Counted from the first letter of the stretch, positions 42,601 to 50,809 are shown. The stretch is DNA of 64,000 nucleotides from Undaria pinnatifida (GCA_012845835.1 JABAKD010000005.1:4245655-4309654); one strand, 5' to 3'. Numbers and translations: made by a program. Notes: generated from the letters alone by a model not told the origin.

Positions 42601-44586
42601 AAATCCGTGGCCGAGGTACGCCAAACGATTATCTTCGCAAAACAAAAGCGACATTCCAACGGTGTCGAGTTAAGAAGTGCCGTTATTCAGAAAATGTAAT
42701 TGGCAAAAACGTGCTACCTTTATCTTAGAACGCGTCGACCGTCAACATTACCTCTAGTTGCACGCTCTCGAGTGCCCCATGTTCGGTAGGGGTGCTGAGC
42801 GCAGCCGCCCTTACGATAGCCCTGGTCGGTTCAATTATCCATCTGCCAACGCCCTGCATCACAATGGTACCTGGGTTTCTGACTATTTTGTCCCGTGTAC
42901 GACGCTCTGTTCCTAATTTGAATCGTGGGTTCGAGCCATTTGTCCCGCCGGTAGTTTTCCGTGGCAGCATAGCCGGACGTGTACGAGACCTGTATTCCTC
43001 ACGCACATCAACGAGTGTTCAACCTTGATGTGGGGTGGACACTCTCGGCGGGTTGCCGTGTCGGCACCGAAATGGGGTTGGACGTCTAACATGGCTATGA
43101 ATCCATGCGGGGTGAACCACGAACATTCTTTTATGTGAACCTGGTTTCAGGATCCGGACTCATTTGCCATTATTGGTCGACGAGTTGCTCCTTGTTTGTA
43201 CCTTGTTGTCAGCGTCCAGTCCCGCCCTCGCCGTTACCCGTCAGAGGGCCGTTTCAAGTTTGTACCGTGCTTGCCGGTCGCCCTTCTCTGGTGGTTCTCC
43301 GAGGTGGCGAGCGTATAACATCCGGACGTGTGTATGGTGTATTCCGTAAGGGCACCAGCGGGGCCAACCAAACCCTTGGTTGGATGCGCTCGAGTACCCC
43401 ATCACCGGTGGAAAAAATGATCGTATCCCCTTATACCGTAGCCCTGTTTCATGTCATTATCCATCAAACGACACTCTGCTCCGTATTTGAGCTGCTTTGT
43501 GTTTCGACCACCGTTCCCCTCATACCATGCCCTGCTCCGTGTTTGTGCTTTCTGTCCGACCATGCGTTATATCGTGTGCAGTTTTCCATGGTAGCGAGCG
43601 TAGCATACCCGGACATGTACGAAGTGTTCCTCAAACACATAAACGTGGTCAACCTCAACATCGGCTGGATGCTGTCGGCAGGGTGCGTCATCGACACCGA
43701 CTTCTACGACAAGCTCTTTCTGTCTACCCTTTCACCGTTGGTGGTCGTCTGCGGGGTGGCCACATCGCACACGGTCATCAACAGCCGCTTGAGGTCGACC
43801 GACGGCCGGGAGGCGCGCGCGCGAAATGACAGAAGGCACGCATCGGTTTTGTTCTGGGTGTCCTTCCTGGTGTACTCTACAGTATCCTCCACCATATTCC
43901 AAACCTTTGCCTGCGACGAGTTCGACACCGGACTCTCTTATATCCGGGCAGACCATAGCCTGGAGTGCAATACCTCCACACACACGTGGTTCATGGTATA
44001 CGCTGGCATAATGGGGATAATATACCCTCTTGGCATCCCTTTTTGCTACGCCTTTGTTCTTTTCAAGGGTCGGGAAGTCCTGAAGGGTGAGGAATCTCGT
44101 GACACAGTTTCCACCGACGTGGGCGTGTTAAGGGAGCTGTGGATGTCGTACCGGCCACAAGCGTACCTCTACGAAGTTGTGGAGTGCGCGCGTCGTGCAG
44201 TGCTGTCCGGTGTGATCGTCTTCATTTTTCCGAACACCGCAGGACAAGTAGCCACAGCCTTCTTGCTGGCTCTCTTTTTCGCCGCCGTGTTTATGGCGTT
44301 GGATCCATACACCAGCCGGTGGGATACTTGGGCCGCTCGTACGGGCCACATGGTTGTCCTGATGAGCATGTTCGTGGCGCTCTTGCAGAAGGTGAACATA
44401 GCCGAAGACGATAACTTCAGCCAAGACGTGTTTGCGGGTGTTCTAGTGCTTGCGAACGTGGCAATGATTTTGGCGGCCGGGGCGGAGATATGTGGGATGT
44501 GCGTTACCACTGTTTGGGAAGCGCGGCAGTCTGTCGCCGTTCAGAGCAGGGCAGTAGCAGCGCGTTCGACGCAGAGCATTTCGTGA
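34404..44586 (+). CDS. Beta-helix repeat, Cys-rich, multi-pass membrane protein (POMP-like), five exons
   Basis: The joined exons 34404-36600, 37874-38058, 39938-40202, 41606-41892 and 43582-44586 give 3939 nt, exactly 1313 codons with the stop, with phases matching at every join. Order of parts: signal peptide (residues 1-23, hydrophobic SIALLLL core); a right-handed parallel beta-helix region to about 790, built from rungs such as [12 protein letters not shown] and [13 protein letters not shown] with many Asn-X-Ser/Thr sites; a Cys-rich neck ([32 protein letters not shown]); a first membrane segment ([17 protein letters not shown]); then about six more membrane segments to near the C terminus. 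This order is typical of a family that is expanded in brown algae and annotated as polymorphic-outer-membrane-protein-like or parallel beta-helix proteins. A cell-surface or adhesion/receptor role is inferred; ligand and function are unknown. Start chosen as the ATG that gives the signal peptide. Confidence 0.85.
36999..37273. mobile_element. Family B MITE, copy 2 (in intron 1)
   Basis: The left end ACTCATCCCACGGTAGAGTT and right end TGCACCCCTACCGTGTAATG are inverted repeats. The interior contains GATTGAGCTCCTCAAGTGAG, TAGTCAAGCACATTC, GCTTGGTCGGGTTGTGCGAA and TGAGATATTGAGCTCCGCAT, matching the copy at 14830 in reverse orientation. About 275 bp. Confidence 0.75.
37634..37745 (+). pseudogene. 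Pseudo-exon 2: decayed copy of the intron1/exon2 boundary
   Basis: The word CAGGGCGTTCCGGTGGCGC at 37671 is identical to the real boundary at 37871, exactly 200 bp downstream. The following 30 bp and the preceding 40 bp (TTTTTGCGACACCTACC against CTTTTGCGACTGCCTCTACC) are clearly related. The acceptor AG and the phase are kept. Read in the gene's frame it gives [20 protein letters not shown] and stops at a TAA at 37778-37780, with no donor before it that I recognise. Confidence 0.8.
37874..38058 (+). CDS. Exon 2: last beta-helix rungs
   Basis: 185 nt. It completes the split Gly codon from exon 1 and continues [40 protein letters not shown] and a final [14 protein letters not shown]. The rung motif (SGGAILASG) shows that it still belongs to the helix. 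It ends in phase 0 at a GTGAGTAC donor at 38059. Reading through the donor gives an unrelated tail. Confidence 0.85.
38059..39937 (+). other. Intron 2 (GT-AG), mostly a foldback element
   Basis: 1879 nt, from GTGAGTACTATC to GATATCACCAG. More than half is the inverted-repeat element at 38356-39418. The rest (38122-38355 and 39419-39937) shows no other feature. A CAACAG acceptor-like word at 39818-39823 is also in phase but would lead to a TGA after six codons, so I chose the acceptor at 39936-39937. Confidence 0.8.
38356..39418. mobile_element. Foldback element, about 1.06 kb with arms of about 0.5 kb
   Basis: The left arm 38356-38855 and right arm 38928-39418 are inverted copies. Outer ends: GGCCATAATCAGGTATACCC against, in reverse complement, GGCCATGATCATGTATACCC. 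Mid arm: TTTCATTGGCCAACGCC against TTTCATTGGTCAACGCC, and CCGATTTTGGCTAC in both. Inner ends: TTGTTCTTGTACCATAACAG and AGCCGACGCGTGTGCC, mirrored. Only about 70 bp separate the arms. No intact transposase frame is seen. It could be a foldback-type transposon or two long TIRs left after loss of the centre. Confidence 0.8.
39938..40202 (+). CDS. Exon 3: Cys-rich neck
   Basis: 265 nt, phase 0 start, phase 1 end. Reads [20 protein letters not shown], then [40 protein letters not shown] and [18 protein letters not shown]. The paired cysteines are typical of small extracellular disulphide-bonded modules next to the membrane. It ends at CCAC with a GTGAGTTC donor at 40203. Confidence 0.85.
40405..40638. 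mobile_element. Family C MITE, copy 4 (in intron 3)
   Basis: It has GGCCTTTTTTTTCAGTGACTC leading into a damaged palindrome AGTCGCGCGAGTGAA at 40455, and ends GTATGCCCCTACCGTAGAGA. The second internal palindrome is lost. It is older than the copies at 51007 and 30725. Confidence 0.6.
40710..40818. repeat. (TTGG)n microsatellite
   Basis: About 27 units of TTGG with three TTGGCTGG variants at a regular 28-bp spacing. All three plus frames read Trp-Leu-Val-Gly repeats and the minus frames read Asn-Gln-Pro-Thr repeats, which produces several long false open frames. It is intronic. Confidence 0.95.
41343..41460. mobile_element. Family A MITE, 3' fragment (in intron 3)
   Basis: Keeps ATGGCCTAGGTATACAACGA, CGATGATTTTGGGTTAAGGA, GCGCCACCCTTCAGAAAAAC and GTGCTACCTCTAGATCGTAG, in the same order as the right half of full family A copies. 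It is close in sequence to the fragment at 33692. Confidence 0.65.
41606..41892 (+). CDS. Exon 4: end of Cys-rich neck, first membrane segment, linker
   Basis: 287 nt. The first two bases complete the Leu codon split by intron 3, giving [19 protein letters not shown], then [14 protein letters not shown], the membrane segment [20 protein letters not shown], a basic linker and [16 protein letters not shown]. It ends in phase 0 at CACCCAG followed by GCAAGT at 41893, the consensus of GC-type donors. The exon 5 join restores the conserved order of the family (SWQIVTQ followed by a short segment, then YPDMYEVFL). Confidence 0.85.
42410..42515 (+). pseudogene. Pseudo-exon 5, copy 1
   Basis: From 42441 the bases GTTTTCCATG, then GGCAAGTGTAGCTCACCCGG and ACATGTAC follow the real exon start (43581) without an indel for at least 40 bp. 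The acceptor is TAG at 42439-42441. In the exon 5 phase it reads [20 protein letters not shown] and then SVGHMPR before a TAG stop. Confidence 0.8.
42540..42735. mobile_element. Family A MITE, diverged (in intron 4)
   Basis: Contains GGGGCTCCTCACTCGAGGAT, CGAGGTACGCCAAACGATTA, GTCGAGTTAAGAAGTGCCGT, TATTCAGAAAATG and a right end ACGTGCTACCTTTATCTTAG. These match the family A interior order with many substitutions. The left TIR is not found. Confidence 0.5.
42930..43070 (+). pseudogene. Pseudo-exon 5, copy 2
   Basis: From 42955 TTTTCCGTGGCAGCATAGCC GGACGTGTACGAG continues through ATTCCTCACGCACATCAACG, GTTCAACCTTGATGTGGGGT GGACACTCTCGGCGGGTTGCCG to GGCACCGA. It follows exon 5 for about 115 bp with several indels. 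It has a TAG stop after five codons and is clearly dead. Confidence 0.75.
43262..43400 (+). pseudogene. Pseudo-exon 5, copy 3
   Basis: GAGGTGGCGAGCGTATAACA TCCGGACGTG, then GGTGTATTCCGTAAGGGCAC, GGGGCCAACC and CTTGGTTGGATGCGCTCGAG follow exon 5 from 43589 to about 43680. The acceptor region is not preserved. This copy sits closest to the real exon. Confidence 0.65.
43582..44586 (+). CDS. Exon 5: multi-pass membrane domain
   Basis: 334 codons and a TGA. Begins [20 protein letters not shown] and [20 protein letters not shown], then membrane segments around [104 protein letters not shown] and [20 protein letters not shown] conserved-looking loop [19 protein letters not shown] lies between two of them. 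The tail after the last segment is short and polar. Frame upstream of 43582 is open but belongs to the intron. Confidence 0.85.
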   Translation, partial: FSMVASVAYPDMYEVFLKHINVVNLNIGWMLSAGCVIDTDFYDKLFLSTLSPLVVVCGVATSHTVINSRLRSTDGREARARNDRRHASVLFWVSFLVYSTVSSTIFQTFACDEFDTGLSYIRADHSLECNTSTHTWFMVYAGIMGIIYPLGIPFCYAFVLFKGREVLKGEESRDTVSTDVGVLRELWMSYRPQAYLYEVVECARRAVLSGVIVFIFPNTAGQVATAFLLALFFAAVFMALDPYTSRWDTWAARTGHMVVLMSMFVALLQKVNIAEDDNFSQDVFAGVLVLANVAMILAAGAEICGMCVTTVWEARQSVAVQSRAVAARSTQSIS

Positions 44587-44810
44587 AGCCACGGTGCTTA
44601 ATCGACCTCATCCAGCCACGAACAATTCGCGAGTATACCTCATCGTCTACATGGTGCATCGCAAATAGCATCGCGAATAGTGCGCAGGCGGGAGAATAGC
44701 CTGCGCGTACCGTTAGCATTGGGTTACCAATGGTCAGGACGAACGACGTGGGTTTACGATAAAACATAGAGTTAGAGTGACGACGCGTGTTTTCGATAGA
44801 GGTAACTCTT
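44587..44810. other. 3' flank of the gene
   Basis: No polyadenylation signal that I can assert. A family A-like end GACGCGTGTTTTCGATAGAG lies at 44780-44800, just before a family B element. Confidence 0.3.
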
Positions 44811-45050
44811 GCGTCATCCCACGGTGGGGGTTTGCACTTTCTGGGCCAGGCGTTTCTGGCCGGGTGAGCCCCTCAAGTGAGGATTTGCCGGTCAATCTGA
44901 CACCTTTTGCGAGTATGAATATTTGTTTAGGGATAAAAGCGAATGAAAGTGTTGGCCGGATTGGGCGAACGAGTAAATGTCTTCGGGAAGCCATGCTTTG
45001 GGTGAGATATTGAACTCCTCATAAGATGACTCCCTTTTCGGCCACTGCAT
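44811..45050. mobile_element. Family B MITE, copy 3
   Basis: Starts GCGTCATCCCACGGTGGGGG. The interior has GGCCGGGTGAGCCCCTCAAG, GTTGGCCGGATTGGGCGAAC and GGGTGAGATATTGAACTCCT, as in the copies at 36999 and 59150. The right TIR is degraded. Confidence 0.65.
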
Positions 45051-45140
45051 TTTCCGTACAACCACTGGGCTTCTTAACCCAATCTCGTCGGAACGTGATT
45101 GCTATCTCGCAAACAGAACGTGTTTTTATATTGCTTAGAT
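45051..45140. other. Spacer
   Basis: Nothing recognised. Confidence 0.3.
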
Positions 45141-45404
45141 GACGCATGCTGCGGTAGGTGGAGATGTCATCACAATTTTGATTCTGAGGCACGTAACTTT
45201 AGGAGCTCTATACCTCTGCCCCAAAAACGAATTTGGGGGGGAAACAAAGTTCTGCCCAATGATTAATCGCATGGCCCTACAGGTATAAAAAGCGAAATTA
45301 TTCCATGAAAACTTTGTGAGGTTCCGACGATTTTTGGTCAAGAAATCCGGTCCTTCTGAAAGCATTTTCATGCAAGAATTTCTCCCTCCATCGTAGCATG
45401 CGTC
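45141..45404. mobile_element. Family A MITE, full copy
   Basis: The left end GACGCATGCTGCGGTAGGTG and right end CCTCCATCGTAGCATGCGTC are inverted repeats. The interior follows the family: AGGAGCTCTATACCTCTGCC, TTCCGACGATTTTTGGTCAA, TCCTTCTGAAAGC. 264 bp, non-coding. Confidence 0.75.
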
Positions 45405-45949
45405 AGACCATGGAACTGCTCATCTGTATGTGTTTTTCTGGTTTTTTTTTTCAAAATCAGTTTTTGCCGTAAGCGAGGTTCCCCCCCGAGGGAAAAACGC
45501 CTGCCCCTTCCGTAGCGTGTGTCTGGCAATCCAAGCAAGCGAGGGACAAACGGAATTTCCCACGCACATCTACGACGGAAGTGCGGCGGCTTTTGATCGT
45601 ACTTGGTGCCCAAGGTGTTTCATTATCCCGGCTCGGGGGAAACCCACACGTTTCAGGCACGTTCCCCCCTGTGGCACTGTGCACGTGTGCCTCGGCCAGG
45701 TGGACACTCGTCTCACCACATCCGGGTTGCGCTCTACACTGTGCTTGAGATACTTGTGCTTTATGCATTTTTTGGATCCTAAAAATCGTGAGTACCTGCC
45801 TTCAGCCCGACCCCGCGCCTTGCCAAGTGACACTGAGGGAGAATTTCCCCCCTACGCGGCCTATAATCCAAGCACTTAACTCGCGATAGGGTTGAGGGGC
45901 GCCGGCAAGGTGCAGCACAGGGAAAGGAGGCCTGAGTATGAATCCGACC
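45405..45949. other. No firm gene
   Basis: A 149-codon plus frame (45430-45879) and two minus frames overlap the same bases. None has a recognised domain, so no direction is supported. Confidence 0.3.
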
Positions 45950-47160
45950 AAGCATCGGCGTGGTTGCTCAGAGTTCGTATTTGCCGAGGATCCGAGCAGG
46001 CGTTTTGGGCGGTACATGGCGCACACTCTAGGTTAATGACCACTACCAGCCTACCAGCGGATCGTCGAGCCGTTCGAGGGCTTCAGTTTCCAAATGGCTG
46101 GAGCGCGCGGTATAGTGCAGTATACGGATGGGAGATCTGAAAACGATCGCGTCTGCCAAGGATCGGCATGGGAATCTAGACAGTTTGTCTCTACGCACGA
46201 TCGAGGTAAGGATTGGGGTCACGAGTGGCTCCTCCTAGGTTTTTGAGCATTCTAAGGACTTGGGCCATGGGTGGCTTATCCTTGGTTTTTGAGTACCGCC
46301 AGCTGATCATCGAGCTATCCGAACGCTTTAGCCGCCATATGTTTGGAGCACGCGGGTATGATACAAACAAAACTAAAGAAAGATCTGTGAGTCGTATCTG
46401 CCGAGGATCGGCGAAGGAGTTCAGGGTATATCCCCGCCGAAGCTCGACGTAGGAGTTTGGGCCATGAGTGGCTCACATTGGGGCATTGAAAAAACCCAGC
46501 CTTCGTCGAACGGTCGAACAAATTTAGCCCACGAACGGTCGAGGGGCGTCAGCATGGTGCAATATACAGGGAGGGGAGAGGGCTGGATACGTCTAGCACG
46601 GATCGGCGTCGTCAACGTGTGATGCTACGATAGAGGTAACCTTCAATATTGTTGACGTTTTTGTTTCTGGATGATGACAATTCTTGGCCCCAAATCGTCG
46701 GAATGTTCGTTCTTGTTTTTCACTCTCTGTTTTTTTCTTTCCTCTCGTCCCATGGGTTTGTTCATGGGGTTTTCACATTCGGTTTACTAAAAAAAATGAC
46801 GGTCGTGGGTGAAGTTCAGAACACCTCAAGTGTAGAACATTGCAGGGCAACAACCAGTGCACATCTATCGTACGTAGCATGTGTCAGGTCTGAAAATCGG
46901 AGTAAGAGTTTGGGTCATAAGTGGCTCACATTGGGCTGAAGAGCAATTTCAGCTGATCGTTGAGTTGTTTAGTGTCTTTTATCCGAAGATAGTTGGGGGG
47001 GAGAGGGTCGGTATGGTACAATATGAGAATGAGAGGTCCGGGATATAATCTCCCGGCGATCGGCGTTGGAGTTCGGAGTATATCCAAGTTGAGGACCGTA
47101 GTTGGCGTTTTGGCCATGAATTTCTTGTATTGGATAAATGAGTGGAACCAGCGCATCTTC
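45950..47160. repeat. Decayed repeats of about 200-260 bp, four or more units
   Basis: Units contain, in order, CTGATCATCGAGCTATCCGA, GGAGAGGG or GCGGGTATGATAC, CGAGGATCGGCG, AGGAGTTCAGGGTATATCC and GGAGTTTGGGCCATGAGTGG CTCACATTGGG. Matches occur around 46210-46260, 46290-46500, 46510-46615 and 46905-47110. A family A element (46617-46887) is inserted between units. Confidence 0.6.
46617..46887. mobile_element. Family A MITE, inserted in decayed repeat
   Basis: The left end GTGTGATGCTACGATAGAGG and right end CATCTATCGTACGTAGCATG are inverted repeats (the right one with a small insertion). The interior has CCCCAAATCGTCGGAATGTT, GTCCCATGGGTTTGTTCATG and AGAACACCTCAAGTGTAGAA. The surrounding repeat continues on both sides. 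Confidence 0.65.
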
Positions 47161-47751
47161 GAATGATTCCACGACTTTCATCGCAAAATGGTTGGGAAGA
47201 GCGATCTGCAAGGAATCGTGAGATACGAGCGTAACATGCTCCTGGCCGTGCTGATGCGCCGTCTCGGTATTAGTTGGAGAAATTAAAGAGAAAATTTAGC
47301 TGTGAGATCGAGACGGCTGTCGAAACTCGTATAGACCTGCGTGTGGTGTTTCGATGGCGCGTGTAGCGGGGTGTGCGTGCCCTCATGAAGGGTACAGGCT
47401 GGTGATCCCATATAGCTGGCTGGTACCAGGGTAGCAGACGGTTGACAGAACAAAACTGTTTTTGCTTCGTCGCTATTGTTGGGTCTCGAACGGGTTACAG
47501 TCGTATATATATTAATATTGGTTTTGAGACTTCACACGGGAAAATTCCAAAAAGTAATGACTTTAGCATCGACCACACGAATCAGCCCAGCCAGTTGGGA
47601 CAGTGTGTGTGTTCTTAATGTGCACAGAGGAGAGCTGTGCGGCACCCGTGCGACATGGCGGTACTCTTATTTTGATACTGCTGCACTCTCCTACTGGAAT
47701 CTTGATGATAGCATCGCACTCGTTAGGTGGTCTTCCTTCAGCCACCACAGT
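47161..47751. other. No gene seen
   Basis: No supported gene or named repeat. Short frames at 47476-47847 run into the family F element. Confidence 0.35.
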
Positions 47752-47951
47752 CAGTGGACGTCTCTCAATAGTGCCGGTCGAGTAGTGCAGGTTGCCCGTA
47801 TAGTGCCTGTGAAATCGCTTGGCACCACAGCTGGGAACGACCGGTAGTGGCAGTGTGCGGAGTAGTGCCGGTTGCCGTTATATTGCTGATATTTCCCTCT
47901 ATAGTGCACATATCGGCAATACGAATATATATAGAGGGGACACTTCTGCTG
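47752..47951. mobile_element. Family F-like MITE, diverged
   Basis: Starts CAGTGGACGTCTCTCAATAG and ends, in reverse, CAGCAGAAGTGTCCCCTCTA. The interior TGTGAAATCGCTTGGCACCA matches GGTGAAATCGTTTGGCACAA of the copy at 32882, and TAGTGCCGGTTG-type words are repeated. No clear TA duplication, so the ends may have decayed. Confidence 0.5.
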
Positions 47952-48307
47952 CACATGGGTCCCAACTGGGATAATAACAGTGTGGAACACCGGTATTGGT
48001 TTAGAAGCAGCCGGGGTTCTATAGACCGAGCGTTCAAACACCCTTGAACGCTGGTCATTTGCGCTTGACCGACCGTCTCGTGATACGTTTTTGCTGCCGC
48101 GGGCAGACAGGCCTCGAGACTCACGACGACCATTTAATCATTTTTCCAACTGTTGCGGCTTCCGCATTCTCTAACCACGCCCAACCACGCCCAACCACGT
48201 GTATACCACACGCGCCGCTTCGCAGGTCCAGCCCAGATGATGCCGGCGCCCGACCTCCGCCGGTCGAACAAATAATGCCATCGCTCTCTATAGTGCCGGT
48301 TGAAAAC
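47952..48307. other. Spacer with family F scraps
   Basis: CCAACCACGCCCAACCACG at 48179 is a short direct repeat, and CTCTATAGTGCCGGTTGA at 48286 is a family F end fragment. No gene. Confidence 0.35.
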
Positions 48308-48530
48308 TCGTGCTATCATAGAGGTATACCCGTTTTTGGCCTAACTCGTTTCTGAATGACTGGGCGCGCCTTAACCCAAAGTCGTCGTGTACCTAGGCCA
48401 TGGGGTTTCTCATTCGCGATAAAGCAGGTTTATTTTTCATCCGGGATCAAATCAGTTTTTAGTTGTCTTAACCTCCTAAACTGTCGATTTTACGTCTTCT
48501 CCTCGAATCCATCTGCTAAATCACGGAGGT
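48308..48530. mobile_element. Family A MITE, 5' part
   Basis: The left end CTCGTGCTATCATAGAGGTA is followed by the family interior TTTCTGAATGACTGGGCGCG, TTAACCCAAAGTCGTCG, GTACCTAGGCCATGGGGTTT and TTAACCTCCTAAACTG. The right TIR is missing. Confidence 0.65.
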
Positions 48531-48557
48531 GAGTACGTCACCGTTACGCGTGGCGAT

Positions 48558-48817
48558 TCACGGCGTAGGCGCCGGCACGAAAATTGCCACCTCCCAGAGC
48601 TCTGCCGTCCGTTTAATGGCGTCGAGGGCGTTGGAGAAGTTGTAGTCATTTAGGATGAGCCAGTTTATATCCCTCGTGGTGCTCCCGGGTGCGTAGTGCT
48701 ACCTGCTCCACCCGCCATCGACACCCGACCCCCCCATAAATGCCTTGTCTCGCGGTTGATCTGCTCCAGCGGCGCAACAGCAGCATCAGCGGCAGCAGCA
48801 CATCTTTTGAACATCAT
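48558..48817 (-). pseudogene. Short coding-like fragment with a frameshift, family unknown
   Basis: On minus, an ATG at 48817 opens MMFKRCAAAADAAVAPLEQI, NRETRHLWGGRVSMAGGAGS and stops at 48665. In a second minus frame 48698-48558 reads APGSTTRDINWLILNDYNFS, NALDAIKRTAELWEVAIFVP and APTP then TGA. Both halves look like real protein and overlap around a GSTT motif shared by the two frames, as expected from a single small indel near 48670-48700 or a sequencing error. About 90 residues in total. I do not recognise the family. It could also be one exon of a larger minus-strand gene. Confidence 0.4.
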
Positions 48818-49288
48818 ACGTATATATGCTGCACGTAGCCCAGTGACTTATGTTGTATACCTCGCACTGATGAACATGTAACACACCTCGCCTGTCAAAA
48901 CGGTTGTATCCGCCCTTCTACCTGTGGAATGTTGGCGCCTAGCTACTATTCCCCCCGTTGTCGCTGCGCTCTTCGCGACGCATCTGGGAGGTACTCGCAC
49001 CGGACAAGACCCCCGGAGCTAAGCACATACTGCCGCGTGCTTCATTTCGCCGAGCGACGCAGAGCTCATGGACACCCATACCGGTGTGTTTGTTACTATG
49101 TAGACAATCTGCGATAACAGCCGTGAGATCGAAGATTGAATCGAAACCCACCTTTATTACAATGTGTGTTACTCCGGCTCGCACCTTAAGGCTGGGTGTG
49201 CGTCCACCTTAAGGATATAGGTCAATGGGCTCCCCGTAGAACTAGATTATACCAGGATCAGCAGGGTGATAGTAATTAATCTGTCCAC
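48818..49288. other. No firm gene; protein-like minus frame at 48939-49184
   Basis: An 81-codon minus frame (HIVIKVGFDSIFDLTAVIAD and onward, ending RREERSDNGGNSS) lies upstream, on the minus strand, of the fragment at 48558-48817. It might be a preceding exon, but no clean donor and acceptor pair joins them by eye. Confidence 0.25.
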
Positions 49289-49390
49289 GGAAACTATAGA
49301 CTAAAACCCATTTTAAGGAGGTCAAAAACTCTGACGGCTGTGGAATGTGCCAGTCAGTAGAGTATGTAAATCCTGTAGTCGTATGACCGG
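49289..49390. repeat. Third copy of the 19.9-kb direct repeat
   Basis: TCTGTCCACGGAAACTATAG, AACTCTGACGGCTGTGGAAT, ATCCTGTAGTCGTATGACCG and GTGAGGGAGGAGCGGGG follow the order of the copies at 19858 and 20079. Confidence 0.65.
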
Positions 49391-50539
49391 TGAGGGAGGA
49401 GCGGGGAAATTTCCAACATTTTTCGATCGCATAAAGGAATACGAGCTTTCTGCACGCGTGGTGCCAGGTCTAGGTGATGGTGGGGTCGGCGGGAAGGGGG
49501 GCGGGGGGCGAGGGTTTATTGAAACTTGAAGACCATACAAATGAATTGGAGCTACTGCATAGATGGCTCGGATGGCGTAGAGGTGATACCACCTGTCGGG
49601 TAGCGTTGATATATCTCTGGGCTATTTTGGTTTTTGGTGGGGCGGCGTGGGAGGGTGGGAGGGAGGTGTTTGGGAAAGAGGGGGGTGTACTCGATGTTCA
49701 TGCATGGCCGTAGTCGTAAGAGGGAAGGTGGTCTTTTATTGGGAGGGGTTGTTTCGCGGGGGAACGATGGACAACATCAAGAAAACCTGGCGGAGTTTTA
49801 CTGGAAGCAATACTTTGGCGGTGCGTTCTGCTGACGTTTTAGCGAGGAACGGACCCCCTCTCCGGCAACAAATCTAGCCCGGACCGGGATTTGTGTTTCA
49901 GAAAATATCTCTAGATGTTGTTGTGTACTATTGACGCTAATGCTGGTATTGGTCAGCCGATATCAGTAATATCGCACTGCTGTAGGTTTCCCGCGCAGTT
50001 TAATACCGGCACTACTACTGTAGACTATGTAGAGTTCGTACGTTTTCAGCTACACCATCTAGTCAAATGAGTGCGTACTACGCCAGCCGTCGATGCAGAC
50101 GCTGTGCGTGTTTCACATTAGCACGCATATAATAATCAAGTATTTAAGAAACATAGAATTAAGAAAGCCAGCTGCCTGACATTTCCACAGGATACAGTAA
50201 ATCAGAGAATCTTCGTATGTATTTGTTTTAAGTCAGCGTGGAACGGACCTATTCTTCGACAAGAAACCCGGCCTTGACCGTCGCTCCCTGTCTGTCTCGG
50301 AATACTGTACGCCTGGCGCTCATACTGTATCGCTGTTCGAACGAGCGTCCTGTACTGTGCTTTAGGGCTGCACACTATCAGTTACGAGTCAATGCGCCGG
50401 CGGTACCTCGGCCGGTGGGTCTGACTCTGGGTATTGGTTAAGCTAAGCGCAATACCGAGGACCGGGTGTTGAAGATACGATAAACGAGCAGCCACCAGGG
50501 GTGATGCAGGGGAGTCAATTTTTTTAACCTATATATTGC
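49391..50539. other. No gene seen
   Basis: G-rich stretches at 49480-49515 and 49633-49690. Overlapping plus frames there are low-complexity. Nothing else recognised. Confidence 0.35.
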
Positions 50540-50717
50540 AGTGGTGCGGGCTCACTCGCTCGTGTGTCACCCCCCCCGTTATGTTGTGGTCTCGAGATCT
50601 CCGCGATTTTTTAAGTTGGCGATCTGAATCCGCCCCAATATGGATAAGGTAAAAGCTACGCCGCGCCAAAACAATATATCGCCTGAATGATTCTTCGTCC
50701 GTGAGGCATACTGCATG
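50540..50717. mobile_element. Family C MITE, truncated by a family D element
   Basis: Keeps GTGCGGGCTCACTCGCTCGT GTGTCACC, TTATGTTGTGGTCTCGAG and TTCTTCGTCCGTGAGGCATA. At CTGCATG the family C sequence stops where the 91-bp family D element begins, and its right end is not found after it. Confidence 0.6.
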
Positions 50718-50718
50718 C

Positions 50719-50809
50719 CTTAACCCCTTTAGAGCCCCCGAACCCCGCCCCATAATATATCCAAGTAATTTTGTCCCCAAAACGGGTTTCCAGTTGTAAA
50801 GGGGTTAAA
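50719..50809. mobile_element. Family D 91-bp element, copy 3
   Basis: Ends CTTAACCCCTTTA and TAAAGGGGTTAA. The interior differs from the copy at 30982 at only a handful of positions. It sits at the broken edge of a family C element. Confidence 0.8.

Larger units (their letters stand above)
41893..43581 (+). other. Intron 4 (GC-AG), with three pseudo-copies of the exon 5 start
   Basis: 1689 nt, from GCAAGTGCGAAG to TCGTGTGCAG. Three decayed copies of the intron4/exon5 boundary lie at 42410-42515, 42930-43070 and 43262-43400, and a family A right-half fragment lies at 42540-42735. The repeated unit also includes upstream pyrimidine-rich sequence, so the duplications took in intron and exon together. 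Confidence 0.8.

Noticed and set aside
43105-43581. Open frame upstream of exon 5 taken as coding
   Set aside because: It is intronic, contains pseudo-exon copies in other phases, and the family-conserved sequence starts only after the CAG at 43579-43581.
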